Source: Aradus depressus (lineage: Eukaryota; Arthropoda; Insecta; Hemiptera; Aradidae). From it: 64,000 nt of DNA. The stretch lies in contig OY759221.1 of the NCBI GenBank assembly GCA_963662175.1, forward strand, positions 29,437,027 to 29,501,026, read 5' to 3'. Positions 11,136 to 21,801 of this stretch are shown one piece after another. The translations under genes and the position numbers were made by a program. The first letter of the stretch is position 1. Each line of letters opens with the position of its first letter. A model generated the notes under the pieces. It ran no database searches. It was not told the origin of the DNA and worked only from the letters and a program-made list of their open reading frames with translations.

Positions 11136-11489
11136 TAGGTAAAACTGTTATAAAAGTCTTAGCTAATATGCATCAAACGGCACATCGTGGATTAAATGGC
11201 AGATTGGAGCTGCCAGCAACTTTCTATAGGGCTATCATGGGATTCGATTAAATACATTTTAATATACTTATGTGTGTGGTTCTCATGCGATTGTGGTCAT
11301 TCATATATAAAATATCGTGTTGACATTCATTCTGGGGGAGTTAACGTGTTCACAGACACACACTCACAGAGAGAGTCACGAATTTTACTTCCTCAGTAAT
11401 TCTATGTATACGGAAGCTATGTAACCAAATTTGATGTACCATTATCATCAGAATATCTTGTTTTCCCCTTGTCTCAAAATGAAAATATA

Positions 11490-12035
11490 ATATGAGTCGT
11501 CCAATTGCAAAAGGGAGTATGTCCAAAAAAACTGAAATCTATTTTTTGGTTCCTTTCGATTAAGCTCGCTGTCGTACGTCCTACAAGACAGGTTTTAGAC
11601 TTAAAAATCGGGCAAAAGTCTTTCAAATCTTCGATTCAAAATCATGTACTGTTGCAAAGGGGAGTAAACGCCAAGCATCTCTCATTACAAAAAGTTGTAA
11701 CCAAAATTTGCCCAGTGATCTAAGCATTAGAACCATTTGGAAAACCTACAATCAAAGTAATCCTGACCTGGAAGTAAAATATGAATTTTTTATGGAACAT
11801 TTTTTGCCTCGACTACAACATAGGCTTTGGTACACCAGCCACTGATGCCTGTTTCACTTGCACGACGTTTGTTACAATTTTGCTTGTCAGGGCTTATCTT
11901 CAACTGGACAGACGAAAGAAAACACCTTCCTTTATACGAGGTGTGAAAGTGACCATAATAAAGGATCCAATGAAGTCTGAATCTAAAATGTATTATGTTT
12001 ATTACTTTTGTAATTTTTTCTATTGTTTTTAATAA
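11490..12035 (+). pseudogene. Decayed transposon-associated protein relic
   Basis: Frameshifted coding remnant. In order one reads a GVNAKHLS-like segment, IRTIWKTYNQSN, then after a shift near 11810 GFGTPATDACFTC. This resembles a family of arthropod transposon-associated proteins with a 'HI-x-SFP...SHY' motif, a 'YL-x-x-x-LSI' motif and 'FG-x-P-x-x-D-x-C-x-x-C'. At least one frameshift and several stops make it non-functional. Family recognition is from memory and tentative. Confidence 0.35.
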
Positions 12036-12224
12036 AAACTTTCTTTCAATTATTATAATTTTTTTAATATTAGTATACCTACTTCCAAAAAAATAATGTT
12101 CCAGCATTACATACCTTACATTTTTAAAAAATGGAGTAACTTTGTACCTTGTTGCAAAACGGAGTAGGTCCAAAATAAAAATTCAAATATTTCAAAATTA
12201 CCTAATAAATAGATTTGGTAAGCT

Positions 12225-12545
12225 TAGCACGATAGCTCCCGATATTATGAATATCGTCTAATGCTTGTCAATCAAATCTGCCAAAAGGAAGGACGGGATG
12301 AGAGGAGATAGCTCCAACACAGATACCCTAAAAACTGCCGATGTAATGAATGTACTAAGGTTCAGAAGTCCCTGAGTGACGACACCTTTTGATTTGACAC
12401 CTAATCTACAGATTGGTTTCAGAGGCCCAAAACTTAGTTGATTAATTTACACTGGGCATGTACACTGGCGGTAATTCAGTCACATAACTTCAAATATGAC
12501 GACAAAGATAGTCATCAGTTAATCACCGACAACGAACTTCCCCAG
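12225..12545 (+). repeat. Element A copy, plus orientation
   Basis: Truncated copy running from the 'acgatagctcccgatattat' region through one module into the tail 'gattggtttcagaggc'. It is followed directly by the reversed tail of another copy. Confidence 0.45.
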
Positions 12546-12585
12546 AGCAAATTAACTCAATTTTCACTTTTTTTTCTAAAATCGA

Positions 12586-12740
12586 GGTTAGGTTAGGTTA
12601 GGTTTTATGACTCATGCCCGGGCTTTAACTACGAGGTCATATCGCCTACTACCAGAGCGCTCTTTCGTCACTCTGGTGGACATGAGCCCGACTCTACTGT
12701 GGGAGTCCTAAATTTTGCCTACCCTAAATTTTTATTCATC
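12586..12740 (-). repeat. SINE1 3' part with GGTTA-repeat tail
   Basis: Reverse-orientation 3' half of SINE1. Its outer end is GGTTAGGTTAGGTTAGG (12586-12602) joined to TTTTATGACTCATGCCCGGG, so on the SINE's own strand the tail is CCTAA repeats. That equals the insect telomere motif in sequence, but it sits at a SINE end, not at a chromosome end. Confidence 0.7.
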
Positions 12741-12744
12741 GATC

Positions 12745-13005
12745 TAACGAATTGGTCGATACATTCAATATGACAGTTATTCGAGTTTTTCAGTTGAGCC
12801 AACTTTCCCTGTAGCTGATTCGACTGAAAATTAATAGCTGTCGTTCTTATGAGATTTTGAACTCAAATATAAAATATCGTGTCGTTTAAATCTCTGTGTT
12901 ATGGCCACCCCCCACCCTCCCTAATCATCCCTGCTGAAAATCAATAGATGTCTTCTTTATGGGTTTCTAGATAAACAAACAAAATTACAGTCAATAATCT
13001 TTACT
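12745..13005 (-). repeat. Element A fragment, minus orientation
   Basis: Module phrases 'gtcgatacattcaatatgac' and 'ctgattcgactgaaaattaa' occur in reverse order relative to 51158-52205. Confidence 0.5.
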
Positions 13006-14715
13006 TCCGCAGCTATACGAAGTATAGAGGAAGTTACCTATGTAATCGGTATGAAATTCGAAGCGGGTTTTCATCGGAATTACATGTTTTCCAAAAATGA
13101 AAAAAAATAAAATGTGTGTCTGTCAGTGTGTGTGTCTGTGAACACGATAACTCCCGATAGAAAAAATGTGTCGACAAGAAATTTTATATGTATCCAAAAT
13201 TGAGCCAAATCGACCAAAGAGAAGGGAGAGATTAAGAGGAAGGATTTACATAAAAAATCTAATAACTACCGTTGTAATTAACGTATTGACACGACCTTTC
13301 ATATGTAAATTCAAAGCCCTCCAAGAACAACATGGTTTTCAATGAAAACTGACATCATTGCAGAGATATTGGGAAATAATTCAAATGAACTTGAATGAAA
13401 TAAAACTAGTTTATTTGTGATATTGTCGAATTTCCCATAATATATATGTATACATGGGAGTACTTTCGGTATTTCTACCTAGATGCTACATTAGAAGTTA
13501 CATTTTTCACTGGATCATATTTTCAACATAAAATAAAACTCTGTCTAAACTGCCACGTTCGCACTAGCCCAAACCTTTGGGTCCGATTCGGAGGGCAGAA
13601 AACTGTAAGTTCACATATTTAATTAAAGTTACACTGTGGGCTAAAATGTCAAAGTAGCACTGGCGTGACCTGTCTGGCCCAACTCTGAAGAAGGAGTCAA
13701 ATCACATTTTTAAACTATGAAATATAAACTAGAAAGATATAAATGACGTGAACTCTCAACGTAGACTGATCTCTTCCCGGGCACTACTTTTGATTTTCGT
13801 GGTGGTGGGGATGGATCCCTGAATATTTTGGCTGTTCGTTCCCGCCTAATTCACTTCCAGCCAATCACCGATCACTGGTTGCATCAGTCAATTCTGAGAA
13901 CAGGGGATTGCTAGCCCGCCTTGGTCGTTCAGGCAACCCCGGATGTAAACAATTATCTTGCTTCCTTCCTTTCCTCTAGATCCTTTGTCCCTTGTTTTCG
14001 CTCCTAGCGATCGCGATTCTCTCGCAGGCAACGCTAGTTCCGAGCATTTTCTTCTAAATGAAATCATCTTCAATTCAACTCCAAACAACCCACAATTCGC
14101 TCTTGTTTTGCTCCTACCGATCGCGATTCACTCGCAGGCATCGCTAGTTCCAAGCATATTCTTCTAAAAGAAATCCTCTTCAAATCAGCTCCAACTGGCC
14201 TCGATTCGCTCGTAGTGTCACTGGTCCTTGCTGTATAATAATGACAATAATTGTCCATGGGTGTAGACATGCTACAATATATATTATGGGAAATTCGACA
14301 ATATCACAAATAAACGAGTTTTATTTCATTCAAGTTCATTATTGGTTTTCAGCCAAATCGGACAAAGGGAAGGGGGGGATTAGGGGGAGGTTTAACTCAA
14401 AAATTCAAATAGCTGCTGATGTAATGAATGTATCGACATGAAATCGAATTTTAAAATCGAATACCCATGAGGACAATACCTGTTAATTATCAGAATAATT
14501 AGTTGAAGGGAAGGGGCTCAACTCAATAACACTTAAAACTGCCGATATATTGAATTTATCGACACATAATTTAGTACGAGAGTTTAGAAGCTTCTGTGTA
14601 AGTCACCTTTCATTAACGATTTTTTTTTTTTTTTGTTCTTTAATTTTTGAAGTCAAATTTATGACCGATTACATAACTTCCCATAAATTTCGTGTATCTG
14701 GGGAAGTAAAAACAA
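13006..14715 (+). repeat. Element A copy split by a foldback insertion
   Basis: Starts with the palindromic edge 'ttccgcagctatacgaagta' and the TCTGTCAGTGTGTGTGTCTG boundary, runs to about 13340, and resumes at about 14338 with 'ggttttcagccaaatcgg' and two further modules. The interruption is the foldback element listed at 13341-14337. Confidence 0.65.
13341..14337. mobile_element. Foldback element, family C, inserted in Element A
   Basis: Near-perfect inverted ends of about 65 bp. The left arm (about 13388-13450) contains 'cttgaatgaaataaaact' and 'attgtcgaatttcccataat', and the right arm (about 14272-14337) is its reverse complement. The target word 'ggttttca' is present on both sides, consistent with an 8-bp target-site duplication. 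Inside, two 113-bp tandem units (about 13995-14200) share 'gcgattctctcgcaggcaac'-type sequence. The interior lacks a transposase. Related palindrome at 62510-62770. Confidence 0.55.
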
Positions 14716-15370
14716 ACAAGTGAGTAATGTAGTCAGAAGAGAAAATAAGATATGTCAGAAGTAGAAACAAGAAACAAAGAAATAACACATTTGTAGAGAG
14801 AGACGTGAGAAATGGGGAAAGAAATAACTAGAAATATTTTAAGTGTCAAAATATGTTGAGAAAATAGTAGTATGGAAAAAGCAAGAATTTCTTTTAGTGT
14901 AAAATACATTCTTATCAAGCTTTCTGGAAAATTTCTTTAACAATGACAGGTCTACAATGAGACAAAATCATAGGGGCCCCGCTTATAAGCACAATCATTT
15001 TATACAGACGGCTCTTCGTTTAATGTATAAGTATTATTATGTATATTTAAAAAACATATTATGAATATACAAATATATGAAAAGATTTGTAATACCTCCT
15101 TTTTTTTTTTTAAATAAGGTTCCTTCTAGCGAAGTTAGAAGAGCTTCGATCGATTTGCATTTAGCTCCTCTACTAAATGTAAGATATATTGTGAGGACGT
15201 GAAAATGTTCCCAAATATCGTCAAACAAAGATGAAGACACCTTTGGAAGAAATGCCGGATGAAAGTAACCAACAATCATATCTGAGCCTAAGAAGCATCG
15301 ATATTTTATTTATTTTTGTATATTTTATTTCTTTAGATGGTTTTTGTCTCCTTACATTCAATGTTTTTAA
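14716..15370. other. No gene recognised
   Basis: AT-rich sequence. Open frames here carry no recognisable domain. Confidence 0.3.
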
Positions 15371-15371
15371 T

Positions 15372-16160
15372 TCCCCAGCTATGTGATGTATAGGGGAAGT
15401 TATGTCTGAAATTCAATGGGGAATTCCATGTTTTCCGACCCCTGATTCCAAAAATGAAAATAAAATCTGTGTATGTCTATCAAGATAACTCCCGATAGAA
15501 TGAATGTATTGATATAATACTTTATATGTGTATCCAGAACCTCATAAGAATTGATTTTCAGCCAAATCTGCCTGGAGGGATTAGGATGAGGCTTAGCATA
15601 TAATCTCTAATAACTGCAGTTGTAATGTATGAGAATAAAATTTCATATTTAAATTCAAAACGTCATAAGGAACTCATCTATTAATTTTCGGAGAAATCGG
15701 CCGAAGGGTAGCTCTAATAAACTCTGACTAGCAATGGAGGAGAGTTTTTTTTTCTTATGGTTTATCATATTTTTTTGTACCTACTTTTCTTTATTTTGTT
15801 TTATTTTTTCTTTGTGTACTTTACTTTTTTTTTTTTTTAATTTTGACTTAGGTACCTACCTAATTTATTTTTTTTTTATTTGTAAATTATTATTTTGTTT
15901 ATATATATTAATTTGTAAAGGTATACATTATATTATTATTCTTGTTTTCCTTATTATTATTTTGTTTATATATATACATATATTACATTGTACGAGACAT
16001 ACATTTACTTTTGGTTTCTTTTGACCGATTGTAAATATACATAATAAAATAAAAAAATAAATAAACCCTAATAATCTCAATGTTATGAATGTATCGACCC
16101 AAATTTAGTATGAAGATTCAAAAGCCCCTATGTAAGTCAACTATAGATTTTTAGCCTAAA
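15372..16160 (+). repeat. Element A copy split by an AT-rich insertion
   Basis: Begins with the 'cagctatgtgatgtataggg' palindromic edge and two modules (to about 15726), and resumes at about 16062 with 'gttatgaatgtatcgaccca'. The 330-bp interruption is T-rich and ends in an A-rich tract (AATAAAATAAAAAAATAAAT), which looks like a retroelement 3' end. Confidence 0.55.
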
Positions 16161-16850
16161 CCTTCGACTGGCTTTAGATTGCCGACTCAACGACGACTTT
16201 TTCTTTTGTGACGACAATAAAGTAATAATTGATTTATTTATACATTTATAATTGCAATGAAGTTTTTCCTCCAGAATACCATTAAAACAATTCACTTTTT
16301 TCCATATTCTATTATTGCATGTATAAATTATTACTTTATTGTTGTTATAAATATAAAACAACCGATAAATATAAGGAGAGGTACGATAAGGTATAAGATC
16401 CAATATATATTTATTTCTCACCCTAACCCATCTAACCTCATCCAAAATTTGTACCTCAACAAAATTCTGGAGGGGGGCCAACTTCACAAGTAAAGCCAAA
16501 AGGCCTCCAAAACTTTAGATCCACCATTGGACTGGTCCTTAATGGCTATGAATCTAATGTAAAGGCCTCGAACAGTTTCCATGTAGCATACAACATCACT
16601 AGATGGGGTATGGCGAGAAGTAAATAAATACTAAACAATATGTATTGCATTATTATATATTATCGTACTCCTTATATTTATATTCTTCTTGTATTTATAA
16701 CTACAATAAAGTAATAATTGATTTATTCAAAAAATCGAAAAATATGAAGAAATAAGAATTGTCATAAAATGGAGAAAAAAATACATAAGTAACAAGCGTA
16801 AGCATAAATGAATTATTTCATAATTGTGTTATAAATACAAATATATATGA
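16161..16850. other. No gene recognised; small inverted repeat
   Basis: The phrase CAATAAAGTAATAATTGATT at about 16215 recurs at about 16707 and in inverted form at about 16320-16345, so this is probably a small foldback repeat. Remaining sequence is unassigned. Confidence 0.3.
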
Positions 16851-16857
16851 TCAAGTC

Positions 16858-17093
16858 ATAATACCAACCACTTTTTAACATAATTATCTCTCTCCCTCTC
16901 CCCCCTTTCAAATTCATTTCATACTGGTATTATTAGGTATATAAAAGTAATTGCCTTGGCGTCAGCGGTTTTCTTTGTTTCATTGTACAGCGTAATTGTG
17001 ACAGTGACTTTCTTATACACAGTAACGCCAGTATAAAATGAATTTGAGAGCGTGATCTGTTAAAGTGGTTGTTATAAGAAAGTTCTGTTATGG
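16858..17093. mobile_element. Foldback MITE, family X
   Basis: About 235 bp with inverted arms of about 70 bp: 16858-16935 (ATACCAACCACTTTTTAACA...) and 17023-17093, whose reverse complement reads 'ataacaaccactttaacaga'. No coding capacity. Family members at 5960-6060 and 31215-31300. Confidence 0.55.
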
Positions 17094-17480
17094 TCATATC
17101 ACATATATTTATTTTTTTTAAATGTTTAATTAAAAAACTACCAATAATTAAAATATATTTTACAATTCGTAGCCAAATCTATCTCAAATTCGGGACACAT
17201 AAGCGATTGGAAATTTAATAAGGAACATTTTTGGTAGGGACTAACCATTTCGGCGAAAATCGAAAAAAACGTCTAAAAAATGGTTTTGTTAAGATGTCAG
17301 AACGGTTTTCTCGGCATTGTATTTAAAAAAAATGTCTTTCAATTTTTTCTACAACTTTTACATAAGGAGATTTTTGATTAGGTCATAAATATAAGCGGTA
17401 TCTTGTTAAATGTACTTAGGCCCTGAATTTAAGTGGTTTAGTTTTTGTTCAGTTTAGGTCAAAATCTAATCTGAGATTTG
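17094..17480 (+). repeat. Dispersed repeat, family X body
   Basis: Diverged copy of 6497-6975 directly following the MITE. The arm-plus-body order is the same as at 5960-6975. Confidence 0.5.
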
Positions 17481-17827
17481 ACATATTTACTTCAAATTTC
17501 ACGTTCATTGCTACAATAGTTCAATCTGATTTAAAGTGTTCTGCGGATTTTCGAACCATTAGAATTAACTTTAACTGTTGAAAAAAGAAAGAAAAAATAG
17601 GATTAAAATGCTACTGGAAAAACGTAGCTCTTTACAATGTGGAGTAGGAGAGACGGGATAATAATGTATTTCAAATATAAAACTAACCAATAATATATAG
17701 ACATCAATGCAATGTGAAATTTTGGTAATTTTTAGCATGGCCATATGAGAGCACTATCCAAGAATAGTTTTCCCAATATTATAGAAATAAACGGAATCCA
17801 AATATGAAGAGAGATACAGTTGCTAAG

Positions 17828-18062
17828 AAAGAGGTCGCTGGTAGCTCTGAGATTGAGTGCTCGCCTACTGAACTCAAAATAGCAAGTTCGAACTCCGATC
17901 GAGGCCCTTAGTTCTTTTTACCTAGGAGGTAAAAACCTTGAGCACTTCGTCCTTCTGATTGGACGTTAAGCGATGGTGCAATGTCAGGGTACTCGTAGGT
18001 AGGCAAAATGTAGAACTGCCAGTGTAGAGTCCACCAGAGCGACGAAAGAGGGCTAACTAGAT
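17828..18062 (+). repeat. SINE1 copy with internal deletion
   Basis: Damaged A and B boxes ('gtagctctgag', 'agttcgaactcc') are followed by a body that ends early at 'gacgaaagagggct'. A further SINE1 fragment lies at about 18289-18360. Confidence 0.65.
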
Positions 18063-18360
18063 ACATAACCTGTTTTACACCATATTTCAAATTTCATGGA
18101 GCAAACACTATTTTCACAATGTTATAGAGGGCGCTATGATATAGATTTGAGCTAGCTCACTATACACATTTGTGCCTTTCCATTTTTTCTATCTACGTTA
18201 GAGATTTTTAGAATTTTGGTGACTTAACACACTTTACACACTCAATACAGAATTATTTAGATATTAATGTGAAGATGGCTGTTGTAGATAAGTAAACCTG
18301 GGTAGGCAAAATTTAGGGCTCTCACATAAGAGCTAACATGGAAGCGATAACAACATTGGA

Positions 18361-18922
18361 TGCGTAGGTCCCTAGGTGTACACACAAGCCCTCTCAATAT
18401 ATCTATCTACCGTTGACACGTAATACTTATAACCGCGGATTCCGCCACTCTACTCCTGTTGAAGAAACCAAATATTAATAATAAAATGAAATTCTACCTG
18501 CGTTCGTTTGAAATTAAAGGGAAATTAAAAATTATAAAAACAAAAATTCAAATTATATCATGACAAAAAATCTTCAGGAGCCTTTAACAAAATTTTCTTA
18601 TGATTTCTGCTATGGTGCGGTATAAGGGAACAAAGAAAGTGGATATAGGAACTAACTTACCCCTTGAGTAGAGTGAGGCTGCAAACCCGCAGAGACAACA
18701 CTTCACTCGGCGATACACAAGATACTAACCCTACCAAGCCCCCCACCCCCACAAACTACCCCCTCCACAACATCCCCTCACTGTAATAATATCTTAATTA
18801 TTCCTTTTTTTTCTTATTCTTTTTATTTATTTTCCACTAATGGCTCTTTGTATTATGTATCTTACACCGTGTCTATTCACTTGTACCTATAAAAAAAAAT
18901 TGAATAAAAGGTAAAAAAAAAA
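18361..18922 (+). repeat. Possible LINE 3' end with polyadenylation signal
   Basis: The segment ends in AATAAAAGG followed by a run of A at about 18901-18922, directly abutting an Element A copy. This is the look of a retroposed 3' end. No reverse-transcriptase frame is left. Confidence 0.35.
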
Positions 18923-18924
18923 AT

Positions 18925-19230
18925 CGGGGAATCACTGGTATACTTCCCCAGCACGAATTATTGAACTAAGTTTCCGCTCTTTCTCAAAACTTAACCATTT
19001 TGGCTAAAAATCAATACTCTCACACAGGGAATTTGTGTCAAAACATTCATTACATCAGTAGTTACAAGTTTTGTGTTAAGCCCTCTCCTTGCCATTGACC
19101 TATTTGACTGAAAATTTAGTTATCTTTGTTATGTGGTTCTGGTTACACATATAAAATTTTATGTTGAAAAATTCATTCTATCGGGAGATATCGTGTTCAC
19201 AGACAAACACATGGAAGCACAGACACAATG
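18925..19230 (-). repeat. Element A copy, minus orientation
   Basis: Runs from the 'gaatcactggtatacttccc' edge to the 'cgggagatatcgtgttcaca' boundary in reverse orientation. Confidence 0.6.
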
Positions 19231-19915
19231 TCGTCGGTAAATCACCGACAAAGTACTTCTCCAGAACGAACTAATCAATAAAGTGTTTGTGCTCCCTCCA
19301 AAACCAGTAGACAGTTTGGGCTAAAAATTAATAGATGACTTATATAGGGGCTTTTAAGTCCTCAGTAAATTTTATATCGAAACATTCATAGTTAGCAATT
19401 ATAAGGGTTTTTGAGTTGAGCTTCCCTCTGATCCCCTTCCCTTCGGCAGATTCCGCGGAAATTTAATAGGTCCTGGCCTTATAAGATTCTGAATTTAGGT
19501 TAGGTTAGGTTTTATGACTCATGCCCAGGCTTTAACTATGAGGTCATATCGCCTACTACCAGAGCGCTCTTTCGTCACTCTGGTGGACATGAGCCCGACT
19601 CTACTGTGGGAGTCCTAAATTTTTATTCACCTAGGGTGGGGGTCTTTAACGAGTACCTGACATCGTAGAGGCTCGGGACCATTGCTTAACGTCCCATCCG
19701 AAGGACGGCGTGCTTAAGTTTATTCTACCTCCCAGATAAAATAAACTAAGGGCCTCGGTCGGGCTACGAACCCACGACCTTGAGCTCAGAAGTCAAGCAC
19801 GCATACCACTGAGCTACCGGCGCCCTCTTCTGAATTTAAATATAAATATTCGAGAAATTCATTACAACGGCTATTAGAGTTATTAGAGTTTTTTCGTTAA
19901 TTATCTTTCGGTAGA
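19231..19915 (-). repeat. Element A copy, minus, interrupted by SINE1
   Basis: A second reversed copy follows the first immediately (edge 'gtaaatcaccgacaaagta'). It is split by the SINE1 at 19498-19827 and resumes with 'tataaatattcgagaaattc'. Confidence 0.6.
19498..19827 (-). repeat. SINE1, full length, with 11-bp target-site duplication
   Basis: Complete reverse-orientation SINE1: tail GGTTAGGTTAGG at the left, body, then reversed B box (GGGCTACGAACCC) and A box (ACTGAGCTACC) at the right. The word TTCTGAATTTA occurs at 19487-19497 and again at 19828-19838, a clear target-site duplication that proves retroposition into Element A and fixes the SINE limits at about 330 bp. Confidence 0.85.
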
Positions 19916-20092
19916 TACGCCACTGCTTACACGCGACGCGACAGGTCACCAGCGGAATAAGATAAAGGAGTCAACATAGAGTAAATGCGGTGCACATGAA
20001 TGTTTGTGCTAAAATCTGTAAATAGAAGAATATCTGGTTTGTCCAACATGGGACATTCTTATACCCAGTCAGTCCAAGATTCCTGTTTGCTC

Positions 20093-20283
20093 AAAGGTAG
20101 CATACTACTGAGCTCACGATCGCTGATTCGAAACCCGGCCAAGGCCTTTAGGTTTTTAATCTGAGAGGTGCAAAAATCTTCAGGTACTTGTTAAACGTAA
20201 AGGTAAATAAACCTAGATAGGCAAAATTTAGGACTCCCATAGTATAGTCGGACTCATGTCCACCAGAGTGACGACAGAGCGCT
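20093..20283 (+). repeat. SINE1 copy, deleted
   Basis: Head with B box (GATTCGAAACCC), shortened body, ending at 'gacgacagagcgct' without the tail. Confidence 0.65.
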
Positions 20284-20690
20284 TTTTTTTTCTTTTTTAT
20301 GAGAGGTTTTCAAAATTTACTCTTAAGCAGTATTATTGTTTTAATTTAACTGATTATTTTTGATTTGTATTTAGTGTATAGGGGTATTGGTTATCCTTAT
20401 TGTATAATTGTACCTCTGTAAATGTGACTTATAATAAACTCTTCTTCTTCTTCCACATTATTATTCAAACATTGTTTTTTCTCATTTTTTCCACTAGTTT
20501 ATTTTATTGTTTTAATCATTGCCTGTCTTTAACATTTAATATTTATTCCTAGAGGTCTATTTTCTTTTATTTTTATTCTGTATCAATTGGTTGATATTTG
20601 TATTGTTTTGTTTATTTCTTATGTTATTATTCTTAGGGGATGTATGTCCCAGAATAAAGATTATTTTTCACTTCATTTTCATTTATACGT
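20284..20690 (+). repeat. LINE-like 3' ends (two)
   Basis: T-rich sequence with two apparent retroelement 3' ends: AATAAACTCTTCTTCTTCTT near 20431-20452 and AATAAAGATTATTTTTC near 20655. No coding sequence survives. Assignment rests on terminal structure only. Confidence 0.3.
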
Positions 20691-21045
20691 ACATCTGATG
20701 TAAGCAAGTATCGTGCTGATGGTACCTCAAGGAGCCTTCTCAAGTTTCAAAATTGTATTATTCACAGTCATTCGATCTGACGTCTCAATGAATATTTAGC
20801 TTTCCTCTTGTCCCATTATCATCTCACCTCGTTTCACTCGGTCTCTTGAAGATATAAGACTGTTCAAGCTACTGGGCTCTGTAATTAATACTTGTCCCAT
20901 ACTAGCTATATTATTTAAATTTCAGCTAATTAAACATGAATGTTCAGAAACAGCTAATTTGACTACATTACGTATAATGTAAGTGCGCCAAGTATGGAAC
21001 ACTATTTTTGTTTTTTTAGTATAGTTTTTGTATTATAGATACCTT
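20691..21045. other. No feature recognised
   Basis: No recurring repeat or coding exon seen. Confidence 0.3.
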
Positions 21046-21047
21046 GA

Positions 21048-21368
21048 GGGCGCCGGTAGCTCAGTGATATGTGTGCTTGCTTACTGAGCTCAAGATCGCT
21101 GGATCTAGACCGGCCGAGACTCTTACTTCTGGGAGGTAAAAAAACATTGAGCAGACCGTCACACGTTAAGCGATGGTCCCGAGCCTGTACAATGTCAGAT
21201 ACTCGTTAAAGACCCCTACCCTAGGTGAAGAAAAATTGAGGGTTTACAAAATTTAGGACTCCCACAGTAGAGTCGGGCTCATGTCTACCAGATTGACGAA
21301 AGAGCGCTCTGGTAGTAGGCGACATGACCTCGTAATTAAAGCCCGGGCATGATTCATAATAACTAACT
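21048..21368 (+). repeat. SINE1, nearly full length
   Basis: A box GTAGCTCAGTG at the head, diverged B box, full body and the (TAAC)-type tail CATAATAACTAACTAA. Confidence 0.8.
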
Positions 21369-21801
21369 AATTTTAAAAATATCGAATATCTTATAAAATA
21401 TATCATGAGGATTTTTATATCAATATTTTTTTTTATTGAAACGTAAAAATTTCTTCTTTCTGAAAAAATTGTTTAAGATTATGTACAGCTTGAGCTTTCA
21501 TTTCTTTGGAAATTTTAAGTTGTGTACTTGCAGCGCCCCTGGTGGAGGAGCAGAGTAGAATATATATAATATAATATGTAATATCTACTGGTTTAAAGTT
21601 ATTAAGGTGGAGTCATTACTTTTGAGACATACTGCATAGTTAGACAGTCCATTGCCTGATGGCCTATGTGTAATGGTTGGATAGCAGGATCTACAAAGAG
21701 GCTCTGGTGTAGGTAGGATAGTGGGCAAAACAAGACATCCCACGTTATTGGGCACCTTTCAGAGGGGGTGAAAACTCTGGAGAACTAGAAGGCAGTTTTA
21801 T

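Noticed and set aside
12586..12604. Interstitial telomere or chromosome-fusion site
   Set aside because: Only about three repeats, positioned exactly as the tail of a SINE copy; the same arrangement recurs at 19496.
15734..16024. Membrane protein of 96 residues rich in F, I and L
   Set aside because: Translation of a T-rich retroelement 3' region; the hydrophobicity follows from the T content.
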